Shown here: in pieces, positions 16,533 through 27,172 of the stretch | Layout: every line of letters begins with the position of its first letter | Numbering within the stretch: position 1 is the first letter of the stretch | Source of the DNA: Candidatus Thiosymbion ectosymbiont of Catanema sp. Cochon2018 | GTDB taxonomy: Bacteria > Pseudomonadota > Gammaproteobacteria > Chromatiales > Chromatiaceae | NCBI GenBank assembly: GCA_011392765.1 | Contig: WYCW01000001.1 | Coordinates: 248,001-312,000, forward strand | Reading direction: 5' to 3' | Length of the DNA: 64,000 nt | Notes under the pieces: model-generated | What the model was told of the DNA's origin: nothing | The model's input: only the letters and a program-made list of their open reading frames with translations | Database searches by the model: none | Position numbers and translations under genes: made by a program

Positions 16533-17417
16533 CTAGGGACGGTGCGCCGTGCCCAACGAAGTGCTGATGTTGGGCACGCCCTGTCGGTGGGGAGAGTGCG
16601 TGGGTGGGCATTGAACATGGCGCTCCAACCAAGCGGTCAAGTTGCTGGTGGCGCGGAAATCCGACAGGGCCTCGGCCAGCGCGGCCAATTCGTCACGACC
16701 GAGCCGGCGAATCCGTTGGCTGTCGCTTTCCGGGATTTGCCCAATCGCACGTCGGAGCAGGTGCAGAACCAACCCCAGCTCGCCTTCTTCCCGACCTTTT
16801 TCCCGGCCCTTTTCCCAGCCCTCTTCCCGCACGGCGTCCAAGTCCGCGTAGCCGCGCCGTTGCAGCAGGTTGCGCAGCGCGGTCTCGTGGGCCGCCTCGG
16901 GGTCGTACAGGGCCTCCACCGGCACCGGGTTGGCGAGGATGCCGGGGGCCTTTAGCTGCTGTCCGGGATACGCCAGAGAACGGGAAGCGTGCGGTTCGTA
17001 CACCTCGACCCGGCGCGGTCCGGTCAGGCGCACGACCCACACGTAACGCGTCCCGGCCCCGAGCAGGGTGCGAATCTTCTTTTGCAGATCCCGTTCGTCC
17101 TGACCGACGTCGGCATACTCCACCGCCAACGGCGGTGCCCCGGATATCCAACCCGGAGCGTCCGGGACATTGCCCACGGCGATATCGGGGGCGCGCAGGT
17201 TTTCCTCGTCCGGCGTAAATCCGGGATCGAAGCCGGCTGACTCCACGGCCGGATCGCTCTCCAGCGCAAACCCCCCGCTCAGATTGGCCTTGGCGTGCCG
17301 CCCGCCGCTGGGCAGACACTCGATGAGATGGCCGTCGTCGAGCTCGTAAGGATCGCCGCAACGCAGCTGTTCCGCGCGGAAGGGACCTGTGGTGTGATGG
17401 TGCGGTTTGCCTGACAT
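16533..17417 (-). CDS. Uma2-family (DUF820) PD-(D/E)XK nuclease-like protein
   Basis: A 294-residue protein. The family core is visible: DGHLIECLPSGGRHA near the N-terminus, PDIAVGNVPD, then PPLAVEYADVGQDERDLQKK (the acidic residues and Lys of a PD-(D/E)XK-like site), followed by YVWVVRLTGPRRVEVYEP. A Glu/Lys/Gly-rich tandem, EEGWEKGREKGREEG, follows and recalls the C-terminal repeats of the Rpn proteins, then an RRLGRDELAALAEAL helix. Uma2 proteins are common in mobile-rich genomes and their cellular role is unknown. The C-terminus runs close to the IS110 end and the last residues may come from repeat DNA. Confidence 0.7.
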   Translation of the reverse strand: MSGKPHHHTTGPFRAEQLRCGDPYELDDGHLIECLPSGGRHAKANLSGGFALESDPAVESAGFDPGFTPDEENLRAPDIAVGNVPDAPGWISGAPPLAVEYADVGQDERDLQKKIRTLLGAGTRYVWVVRLTGPRRVEVYEPHASRSLAYPGQQLKAPGILANPVPVEALYDPEAAHETALRNLLQRRGYADLDAVREEGWEKGREKGREEGELGLVLHLLRRAIGQIPESDSQRIRRLGRDELAALAEALSDFRATSNLTAWLERHVQCPPTHSPHRQGVPNISTSLGTAHRP

Positions 17418-17533
17418 TCGGGTCGAGCTCCTATGATTTGGTATATCTCTGCCATTAGAGGGCAGCTATGCATTTCTTTCTGTTTCTAAAATTCAGTCAG
17501 TTTCCACTACAATCCGCTTTAACCAAACAGCTT

Positions 17534-17912
17534 CTAAATGTCAATGCCGGAATGACGAGGCAGGGGCTGAACGATCACTCCGGAGGAGGACCTCGTCATG
17601 AACAGATACCAAACCAGGATGCCGATCCAACAGCCCCAGAGGGGTGCCAGGTCCCATTGAAGGAGCTGGATTTGGGGACCGTACTGCAGCTCGTAACCGA
17701 GGCTGCAAAAACCCCCGTAGACCAAGGCAACGCCAATGGCCCGAAATCCATCTGCCTGGAGTCTATCTCCGGAGAAATCCGGCAAACACGGCGAGTACGG
17801 GGATAGGAGCGATCACTGCCCAACCCAGGTTAATCGTGAAGTTGTTGCCTGACATCAGGGTATCTAACGCCGCCTCGGCGGCGGGCCGGTTACGGGCTAT
17901 CTCGGCGAGCAC
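17534..17912 (-). pseudogene. Small three-segment membrane protein, probably frameshifted
   Basis: Two overlapping frames encode what reads as one small membrane protein. The 5' frame (17763-17912, GTG start, 49 codons) has NLGWAVIAPIPVLAVFAGFL and stops at TAG. The next frame (open 17534-17785) continues with GFRAIGVALVYGGFCSLGYE and PLWGCWIGILVWYLFMTRS. Joined near 17770-17785 they give three hydrophobic segments in about 120 residues. It begins 3 bp after the stop of the secreted protein gene at 17916, so it is the last member of that run. It could instead be two small proteins. No family recognised. Confidence 0.45.
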
Positions 17913-17915
17913 CAG

Positions 17916-18761
17916 TCACGTCGCCAGTATTGCGGAGTGACGATCGGGGTGCTCGAAACGACGGCTCACCAGCAGGTCCGGATGGCCGGCCTGCAGCGGG
18001 CAGGGATTGAGCTCGGAGAGCGCCATCAGAACTCCCATGAGTTCGGTCAGGGCTTTGGCACAGCTATCGGGGCGGGTGGCGGCAGGCCCGTCGAGTTGCT
18101 CCACACGCAGAATAACGCCGAGGACCAGGGCGTTGAAATAGCGGGGGTCCATGGCACGTGCCGACTCGACAAGCCGCTGTGCTGCCGCTCCATCGCCGGC
18201 CCTCCAGGCTTGGAGGGCGCGCAGATAGGCACAGTCCGCGCACGGCAACCCGGCGCGCTTCGCCGCCTGCTCAAGCCGTATCAACGCCTGCTCGGTCTGA
18301 TCCATGCGCAGGGAGGGATCCGATTTTGCCGCGACAAAGGCGATGGTCAGTGCCGCCGCATAGGCGCGTATGACATCGCCGGAGGCCAGCTCGTCGGCGA
18401 GGAAACTGAGCGCCGTCGCCGGGTCCTGGGAGAGCTGGGCCGCGGCATGCAAACGGGCCTGAGTATCGGCAATCGGAAGGGAGAGGGTCCCACGCAGTAA
18501 GGCGGTCTCCCCCAAGGGTGTTCGATCCTCGCTACCGACAGTACACTCACTTCCTTTCAAGGCCCGAATTCGTTTCAGATCCATGATCGGCCGGCAGGCG
18601 GACCTTGCCGGCAATCTCGGTTCGTAGTAGATGTTGACCCTGTAGCCGGGTTCGGACCCGCTCTTTCCTACCACCTCCTCGGAACCGGTGCAGACACCCT
18701 GAACAGACAGGGCGAGTACAGCAGCGCCGAAGTACCGATAACATCGGTTTAGTTCTGCCAT
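17916..18761 (-). CDS. Exported helical-repeat-like protein of unknown function
   Basis: 281 residues, not recognised. The N-terminus has a hydrophobic stretch (YFGAAVLALSVQGVC) consistent with a signal peptide. The middle is Ala-rich and helical, with TPR-like spacing: ALIRLEQAAKRAG, CADCAYLRALQAWRAGDGAA, LVESARAMDPRYFNALVLG. Cys pairs are present (PCADC). The start codon and first dozen codons lie inside a dispersed repeat (CGATGTTATCGGTACTTCGG) that also occurs at 21185 and 49990, so the repeat may have supplied this N-terminus. It lies downstream of the ExbB/ExbD-like genes, separated by a MITE, and directly precedes the small membrane protein. A periplasmic partner of that complex is possible but unproven. 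Confidence 0.6.
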   Translation of the reverse strand: MAELNRCYRYFGAAVLALSVQGVCTGSEEVVGKSGSEPGYRVNIYYEPRLPARSACRPIMDLKRIRALKGSECTVGSEDRTPLGETALLRGTLSLPIADTQARLHAAAQLSQDPATALSFLADELASGDVIRAYAAALTIAFVAAKSDPSLRMDQTEQALIRLEQAAKRAGLPCADCAYLRALQAWRAGDGAAAQRLVESARAMDPRYFNALVLGVILRVEQLDGPAATRPDSCAKALTELMGVLMALSELNPCPLQAGHPDLLVSRRFEHPDRHSAILAT

Positions 18762-18844
18762 TGGGAATTATTTTTTGCCGCAAATGAACGCGAATCAACG
18801 CAAATCGGTCGCAATCGGCTCGCCAGCATCGCCGGTTCTTCACC
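18716..18844. repeat. Dispersed repeat with ATTTGCGTT/AACGCAAAT palindrome, copy 1
   Basis: It contains CGAAGTACCGATAACATCGG, then TGCCGCAAATGAACGCGAAT. Related copies are at 20985-21211 and 49835-50150, which share the GTTATCGGTACTTCGGCACT edge. This copy overlaps the start of the gene ending at 17916. Confidence 0.5.
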
Positions 18845-18950
18845 AATGCCATTAAAGTTAAGTGTTATCAGTCGACAAAAAAGAGGAAAAACTACGAATC
18901 ACGCGAATTCTCGCGAATCGATTCGCGCGATTCATAGTTTTCTCCCCCTC
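18845..18950. mobile_element. MITE with AATGCCATTAAGTTA ends, copy 2
   Basis: The left end is AATGCCATTAAAGTTA at 18845. The interior palindrome is CTACGAATCACGCGAATT with GAATCGATTC at the centre. The right end is missing. It separates the ExbD-like genes from the secreted protein gene. Confidence 0.6.
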
Positions 18951-19089
18951 ATTGGTTGCCGGGTTACGGCGCGTTCAGACTCGTTGGTATCTCTCAACGC
19001 CGGGACATGCGCTTAAGAGGCTGTCTAAAAAAAGACCGTAGGCGTAGGCTGGGTTGAGGAACGAAACCCCGCTTTTGCGGGTAGCCTGG
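18951..19089. other. Intergenic sequence with GAGGCTGTCTAAAAA motif
   Basis: No gene. GAGGCTGTCTAAAAAAAG at 19017 recurs inverted at 56886-56902 (TTTTTAGACAGCCTC), so it may be an end of another insertion element. Confidence 0.35.
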
Positions 19090-19743
19090 TCAACGCAAGA
19101 TTGCCTCCAGGGAATAGACCGAGACGTCACGCCGGGCAATGACTTGGCCTTTCGATGGGACCACCGGATACCAGCGGAAGGGGACCCCTCGTTTTCGTAG
19201 GGTGTCGAACAATCCGACCACCGCTGCAAGCTGGTCGGTCCAGACAAAGAAGTAGGGGGCCTGGGCCCCGTTATCGTACCGGCGATCCGTGAAACGCTCG
19301 GCTACCTCCGCGGTCCCCAGGGCCAGGTCTTCGGCAATCAGCTCGCGGGGGACTTCGGAGCGCAAACGAAGATCGAGCTTGACCTGTCCCGGATCTCGTC
19401 CCCCGGTCAGGGGTGCGGAAAAATCGTCCGCCGCTTCACCCGTGAACAGGGGTTTCCCCTCCGCCATCGCTTCGGCCAGGGCCAATAGATCGAGCCGGTT
19501 CAGGTGGCCATCGCGGACGACCCAGATCTCGTTGAAGGCGAAGATCAGACGCCATCCCTGGAGCGAGAAGGGGTCGCTTGCCGGGTCCGAACTCCGGTAG
19601 TCCTGAACCGGCACCGAGGTCGAATCGGCTTTTAAGCCGCCTGCCAGTGCGGTTGCCACGATCAGCAAGATCGCGAACAGGGATACGAAGATGTCGACCT
19701 GATAGCTCCTGTCATCGGACAGGTTGCTCCGGTTTTGCATCAT
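19090..19743 (-). CDS. ExbD/TolR-like stator protein, second paralogue
   Basis: 217 residues with one N-terminal membrane segment, VDIFVSLFAILLIVATALAG. An Asp sits at the start of the helix, where ExbD, TolR and MotB carry the proton-relay Asp. The periplasmic part is about 170 residues, longer than ExbD, with a late segment YFFVWTDQLAAVVGLFDTLR followed by KRGVPFRWYPV that resembles the end of the ExbD periplasmic fold (an x-D-x(4)-V-V-x(3)-D-x-L-R-x-x-G pattern). It overlaps the preceding exbD-like gene by about 30 bp, so the two are probably translationally coupled. There is no OmpA-type peptidoglycan-binding domain. The stator role is inference from topology and the Asp; the cargo is unknown. 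Confidence 0.6.
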   Translation of the reverse strand: MMQNRSNLSDDRSYQVDIFVSLFAILLIVATALAGGLKADSTSVPVQDYRSSDPASDPFSLQGWRLIFAFNEIWVVRDGHLNRLDLLALAEAMAEGKPLFTGEAADDFSAPLTGGRDPGQVKLDLRLRSEVPRELIAEDLALGTAEVAERFTDRRYDNGAQAPYFFVWTDQLAAVVGLFDTLRKRGVPFRWYPVVPSKGQVIARRDVSVYSLEAILR

Positions 19744-20191
19744 TTGCGGACAAAGGCTCCGAGACCCAGTTCAGAAGCACCACCGGTCCCGGTACGGAAC
19801 CACGCCGGCCGAGTTCCCCATTGTGGCGATCTACGATTGCCTTGACTCGCCACAGACAGGACAAGTCCTGGGGCGGTGTCAGGACTTGGACCCTGACGTG
19901 TAGTCGGGTCGCATCCAAGCCGGTAGGCAAGCGGTCGATCGACTTCAGCCGCAAGGCTTCTACCCACCCGCCGACGCCCTTTCTCAGCTCCAGACCCTCG
20001 CCGTCCCGTAGACAGCGTACCTGATAGTCGGTTTGGGGGATTCGGACCGGAATCGGCGCCTGTTTTGTCGCTACGATCAGCAGCAGGGCAATGGCACTGG
20101 CCCCGACAAACAGGTCGGTCAGACCCAGCACCAGCGCCCGGTAGGCAGGACCTTGCCGGTCTGCGCGAGAAATTGGCTTTGGGTCCCTCAA
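19712..20191 (-). CDS. ExbD/TolR-like stator protein, first paralogue
   Basis: 159 residues: a short cytoplasmic N-terminus, one membrane helix GLTDLFVGASAIALLLIVAT with an Asp at its cytoplasmic edge, and a periplasmic domain of about 110 residues ending LNWVSEPLSANDAKPEQPVR. The start is TTG at 20191, overlapping the TGA of the ExbB-like gene (TTGA). Those bases fall in a 21-bp match to the end of the CTAG elements, so repeat DNA sits at this gene junction. It is distinct in sequence from the second paralogue, so the stator may be heteromeric. No exact family recognised; the call rests on topology, the Asp and the neighbour. Confidence 0.55.
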   Translation of the reverse strand: MRDPKPISRADRQGPAYRALVLGLTDLFVGASAIALLLIVATKQAPIPVRIPQTDYQVRCLRDGEGLELRKGVGGWVEALRLKSIDRLPTGLDATRLHVRVQVLTPPQDLSCLWRVKAIVDRHNGELGRRGSVPGPVVLLNWVSEPLSANDAKPEQPVR

Positions 20192-20886
20192 GGAATCCTA
20201 GTTACCATCCGTACCGACTTCAAGCGGGCGTGGCTCAGATCGAGCAACACCAATGAGATACCCAGCAGCGCCGCAACCACCAAGCCGAGAAAGGTCGTAT
20301 CGAAGGCGATGTACAAGCCGGCCATCAATCCATCCAACGACTGGTCCTCGATGACCCGAGGGAGGTCGCGCACGGCCCCGGAGATACCCAGGATCGTACC
20401 GATGAAGCCCACGGCCGGGAACAAGGTCTGACCATAACGAAGCGGGTAGAGCAGCATGTCGATCCCCGTATCCAGGTGGGTTTTCTCCGCGGCCAAGTGG
20501 ATTGAACTGATCGGGGGGCGACCGGTAACCAGATGCAGAAGCGACGGGCGAGCAGGCGGTATTGCATGGGTGCCGACCGTCGCGGGTGGAGTATCGAACC
20601 CGGACTCCCGCTCCAGGGCAACCCACTGAGCCGCCGCGTAGAACAGACACCCAAGTCCGGCGGTGATCATCATGAGGCCGTATGGGTTCGTCAGGCTACG
20701 GGACCAGATTCCGGAAAGGATACCGGACAGAAAGCTCAGCTTGTTTGCCGTGTCAGCGGCCGGACTTGCCGGCACTTCCATGCCGGAAAGATCCAGGTTG
20801 AGCCCTACCAATCCGGTACAGCCGGCAGAAAACAACATCCAGAAGGACAATGCCCGAATGGGTCGATAATCACGCGCCGGATTCAT
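20188..20886 (-). CDS. MotA/TolQ/ExbB-family proton channel-like protein
   Basis: 232 residues with about four membrane segments: ALSFWMLFSAGCTGLVGL near the N-terminus, GLMMITAGLGCLFYAAAQWV, then the hallmark pair LFPAVGFIGTILGISGAV and GLYIAFDTTFLGLVVAALLG. That pair is the core of the MotA_ExbB domain, which forms the ion channel with an Asp-bearing partner helix. Two such partners follow immediately. Unlike ZorA of Zorya systems it has no long C-terminal tail. Unlike tolQ or exbB there is no tolA, pal or tonB beside it. Instead, coiled-coil and secreted proteins lie upstream on the same strand. A membrane motor driving an unknown envelope process is the most likely role. Confidence 0.75.
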   Translation of the reverse strand: MNPARDYRPIRALSFWMLFSAGCTGLVGLNLDLSGMEVPASPAADTANKLSFLSGILSGIWSRSLTNPYGLMMITAGLGCLFYAAAQWVALERESGFDTPPATVGTHAIPPARPSLLHLVTGRPPISSIHLAAEKTHLDTGIDMLLYPLRYGQTLFPAVGFIGTILGISGAVRDLPRVIEDQSLDGLMAGLYIAFDTTFLGLVVAALLGISLVLLDLSHARLKSVRMVTRIP

Positions 20887-20984
20887 GGGGGCAAGGATTA
20901 GGGGCCGTTGACAGTTAGAGGGTGTACAAGAACTAACCTATTACAATGCTTGTCATCTCGACCGAAGGGAGAGATCTTCTACTA
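20887..20984. other. Intergenic, no feature seen
   Basis: No gene or clear repeat. It contains the upstream region of the ExbB-like gene. Confidence 0.3.
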
Positions 20985-21211
20985 CTCTCAACTATCGAAC
21001 TACCGGCAGGCAGGTAACATTGAGCGGACAAGGTTTTCACGGAAAAATTAGCCGCAAATAAACGCCAATGAACGCAAATCGGTCGGGACAGGCTCGCCGT
21101 CAGCAACGGTTCTTCATTGCATTGATTTGCGTCCATTTGCGTTGATTTGCGGCAAAAAAATTCCCCATGAAAGAACCGAACCAATGTTATCGGTACTTCG
21201 GCACTGCTGCA
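20985..21211. repeat. Dispersed repeat with ATTTGCGTT/AACGCAAAT palindrome, copy 2
   Basis: It begins CTCAACTATCGAACTACC and CAGGTAACATTGAGCGGA. Long inverted arms follow (GCCGCAAATAAACGCCAATG and GTTGATTTGCGGC), ending ATGTTATCGGTACTTCGGCA, directly against a CTAG element. A second complete copy is at 49835-50150. Confidence 0.6.
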
Positions 21212-21436
21212 CTAGGATCCTTGAGGGAGCCGAATCTTTACCAATGAGTCAAGTTTATGCAGTGCACAAATCGGGATCGGGATCGGGATCGAAATTCCGA
21301 TTGCGATCCCGATCCCGATTTCGATTTCGACCTACCCAAGCTCTCCAACGGTTGGTTAGGTGTAGGAGATGGGGCCTTACGGGAAAGGGGCTTTCGGGGC
21401 ATCATGCCTCGTCGGTCTGAGGCGAAGCCTCGCTAG
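21212..21436 (+). mobile_element. CTAG element, copy 4 (core: GATCGGGATCG palindrome)
   Basis: A complete 225-bp element, CTAGGATCCTTGAGGGAGCC at the left and GAGGCGAAGCCTCGCTAG at the right. The interior has GATCGGGATCGGGATCG opposed to CGATCCCGATCC, followed by a CCAACGGTTGGTTAGG block. It has inserted at a CTAG in the 3' end of the coiled-coil gene at 21402-21833 and now supplies that gene's last codons and stop. The same core is carried by the copy at 38272. Confidence 0.78.
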
Positions 21437-21833
21437 TCGTGGGCCTTTCCTTCACCCGCCGGTCCGAATCCGAGGTAGACCCTTGCAGGGCCTTTAAACG
21501 GGCCCGTTCCGTCTTGGTGTCCGCAAGGAGTCCACGAAGCTTGTCGATTCGGAGTCGGATCTCGTCACGCCTGTGCAGCAGTGCCGGATCGCCGCTGGTG
21601 TTGTAGTCCCGCTCAAGGCCGTCGCTCATGGATTCCAACCCCACAAGGACCTGCTCCAGGTTATCGACAAAGGCATCCATGTGCTGCGCCAATGCAGTCA
21701 CATCCCGTCCGACGGATAGATCCTCCTGCGCCCGAACCCCGCCGCTATTGCCAACCGAGATGATGACGAGAAAACAGAGCATCGACACCCTGAAACGCGA
21801 ACCCAAGACCAAGCGATCAAACCGGAATTGCAT
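21402..21833 (-). CDS. Exported coiled-coil protein of unknown function, C-terminus replaced by repeat DNA
   Basis: 143 residues from the ATG at 21833. A basic N-terminus and hydrophobic FRVSMLCFLVIISVGNSGGV form a signal peptide or anchor, ending near VRAQED. The rest is charged and helical with heptad-like spacing (HMDAFVDNLEQVLVGLESM, RLRIDKLRGLLADTKTERAR), so a periplasmic coiled coil is likely. The last ten residues, SEASPQTDEA, and the stop are encoded by the hairpin end of the CTAG element, so the native C-terminus is lost. A TTG start 24 bp upstream overlaps the preceding gene and is possible. Third gene of a three-gene exported set. Confidence 0.6.
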   Translation of the reverse strand: MQFRFDRLVLGSRFRVSMLCFLVIISVGNSGGVRAQEDLSVGRDVTALAQHMDAFVDNLEQVLVGLESMSDGLERDYNTSGDPALLHRRDEIRLRIDKLRGLLADTKTERARLKALQGSTSDSDRRVKERPTTSEASPQTDEA

Positions 21834-21853
21834 AGTTTGCGAAAAAGCGGTTG

Positions 21854-22504
21854 TCAAAGGGCACCGCCGGTGGTCGTCTTCTCCACATTATCGACGAAAC
21901 CTTTGGTTGCATCGATCACGCCCTTGAATTCCTTAAGGCTATCATTGAAGACAAGGATCACGTCATCCATCATCCTGGCCTCTTCCAACGCGACGATGGC
22001 CTCCTGCGCATCCACCATCCGACGCTTCTGCTCGAAGGCGGACGCTACCAACCCGGCGGCATCCGCCTCCAACTGCGTAAAATCCGTCGCCTGCTTTTCA
22101 AAACGAGGCGCAATCTTGCGTAGGGTTTCGTTCTTACTGTTCTTGTACTCCGTCGCCTTTTTCTGGCTGAATGCCTTGGCGTCTTCCACCGCTTTGCGTA
22201 TATCTCCTTCAACATCAAACCGAGCGATCAGGGCATCGAGATCCGTGATGGTCTGCTCGACAATAGTCCGTGCCTGCTTGGCGGCCTGGATCTTATCCTG
22301 CGCGATCTTCTGATAGTCATTGATTTTTTTGTTTGTGGATTGGATGAATTCCTTCAGATCCGATGCAGTCTCGATCAATTTCGTGGCTGCGGTCTCTTCA
22401 TTCGCATCGGCCACAGCATCGGTTCCCTGTGCTGCTATCGCGGATGTCGAACCGGCAAATGCCAACCACAGGCCGATCAATGAGATAATCAGGCTACGTC
22501 TCAT
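21854..22504 (-). CDS. Periplasmic coiled-coil protein of unknown function
   Basis: 216 residues. A clear signal peptide, RRSLIISLIGLWLAFAGSTS then AIAA, suggests cleavage near residue 25. The mature part is almost all charged helix, with runs such as NKKINDYQKIAQDKIQAAKQ and DIRKAVEDAKAFSQKKATEY that look like a long coiled coil; no Cys in the mature part. It starts 17 bp after the stop of the Cys-rich gene upstream. No family recognised. It reads as a structural or spacer protein of an envelope assembly whose motor-like genes lie about 1 kb downstream on the same strand. Confidence 0.65.
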   Translation of the reverse strand: MRRSLIISLIGLWLAFAGSTSAIAAQGTDAVADANEETAATKLIETASDLKEFIQSTNKKINDYQKIAQDKIQAAKQARTIVEQTITDLDALIARFDVEGDIRKAVEDAKAFSQKKATEYKNSKNETLRKIAPRFEKQATDFTQLEADAAGLVASAFEQKRRMVDAQEAIVALEEARMMDDVILVFNDSLKEFKGVIDATKGFVDNVEKTTTGGAL

Positions 22505-22521
22505 GGGTTTCTCCGTGCTCT

Positions 22522-23160
22522 CTACTGTTGGGGGGTCTTCGGGCAGGTACGATAATGCAGCATGACCAGATATTTCAGTGTCGGGACGGCATTCGTGATG
22601 TCGATCATTGTGAGTTCGAGGCGATTTTTCGCCTCGGTCAGGGCCTTGGTCTTCTTCTTCAGATTCGCGCGCAGGTTGCCTTTAAGGATTTCCTGCGCGG
22701 ATTTCCTGCCGGTACCGGTTGTCTCCGCCTCAGTCGATCCGGTCACATCGGTCTTGATCTGCCATTGCATAACCTCATCGGAGCAGGCATCCGCCTTGCC
22801 TATCTCACTCTTAAGCCCGGTAAGACTGTCTTTATTCCGGACCGAGAGCCGATAGGCATTGGCGATCTCTTCGTAACTATAGGCACAAAGGGTCTCCTCA
22901 TCCCTGGTGTCATCGAAGTTGCCTTCGAGAATCGGCTTATAGACATCCAGGGAACGGGCCAACTTTTCGTTGATATCCGTGTACCATTGCTCCAGCGCCG
23001 GGATGCTCTCGGTACAGCTCGGGAAGTCATCTTCCATGTGTAGTCTGGCAACCGGGTCGTTCGGGTCGAGCGAGATCTGTGCGAACATACCTTCGGTACA
23101 ATCGGATTCGTCGACCGACCGACCGCTGATCGCATGCACGCAGGCAATTGCTGCTGTCAT
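22522..23160 (-). CDS. Cys-rich helical protein of unknown function
   Basis: 212 residues, not recognised. About seven Cys (IACVHA, SDCTEG, PSCTES, LCAYSY, ADACSD, RTCPKT) suggest disulfides and an exported location, but the N-terminal hydrophobic stretch is short and no classical signal is seen; the true start could lie elsewhere. The C-terminal half is charged helix, LRANLKKKTKALTEAKNRLE then LTMIDITNAVPTLKYLVMLH. First of the three-gene set 23160 to 21402 with tight spacing. No promoter can be pointed to; the upstream region holds a hairpin repeat. Confidence 0.55.
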   Translation of the reverse strand: MTAAIACVHAISGRSVDESDCTEGMFAQISLDPNDPVARLHMEDDFPSCTESIPALEQWYTDINEKLARSLDVYKPILEGNFDDTRDEETLCAYSYEEIANAYRLSVRNKDSLTGLKSEIGKADACSDEVMQWQIKTDVTGSTEAETTGTGRKSAQEILKGNLRANLKKKTKALTEAKNRLELTMIDITNAVPTLKYLVMLHYRTCPKTPQQ

Positions 23161-23308
23161 GGTAGCAAAACATGCTGATGGGGAGTAGCGAGTGAAGCGA
23201 TCAGCACAGGGTGAGCGCGTATAAACTTTTCCGAAAACATAGCCTTAGCATCGGAGCGCCGGCACCCTGCCGGCTGTAAGATGGGCAAAGCCACCAGGGA
23301 CGGCGGCA

Positions 23309-23407
23309 ACCGATATGGACAACATGGACCAAGTGGACCACGTGGACCGGGGGTTGCTGTGTGCCCCCCGGTCCATGCAGTCCATACCGTCCATGTTGTC
23401 CATTGGG
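23309..23407. repeat. GGAC-periodic inverted repeat between the envelope genes and metH
   Basis: Arms of about 40 bp: GGACAACATGGACCAAGTGG then ACCACGTGGACCGGGGG, mirrored by CCCCCCGGTCCATGCAGTCC and ATACCGTCCATGTTGTCC. TGGAC recurs every 7-9 bp. It could fold into one long hairpin and act as a bidirectional terminator or be a MITE core. No gene in 23161-23488 otherwise; I see no cobalamin riboswitch. Confidence 0.55.
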
Positions 23408-23488
23408 TTACCCTCATGTCGATAGAGTGAAACGGTGTACTAGAGCTTGTCCGTCCGATCCTCGCAATAGAAATTCAAGGTTTCGCAT

Positions 23489-27172
<3,684 letters not shown>

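Noticed and set aside
19090..20886. Zorya (zorAB) defence system
   Set aside because: The channel protein lacks the long ZorA tail, the partners lack an OmpA-type domain, and no zorC, zorD or zorE gene is present.
23157..23417. 86-codon Trp-Thr repeat ORF (WTTWTVWTAWT)
   Set aside because: It is a reading of the GGAC-periodic hairpin; no ribosome site or homologue-like features.
23161..23488. Cobalamin or SAM riboswitch upstream of metH
   Set aside because: No B12-box or SAM-type core seen; the region is dominated by a repeat hairpin.
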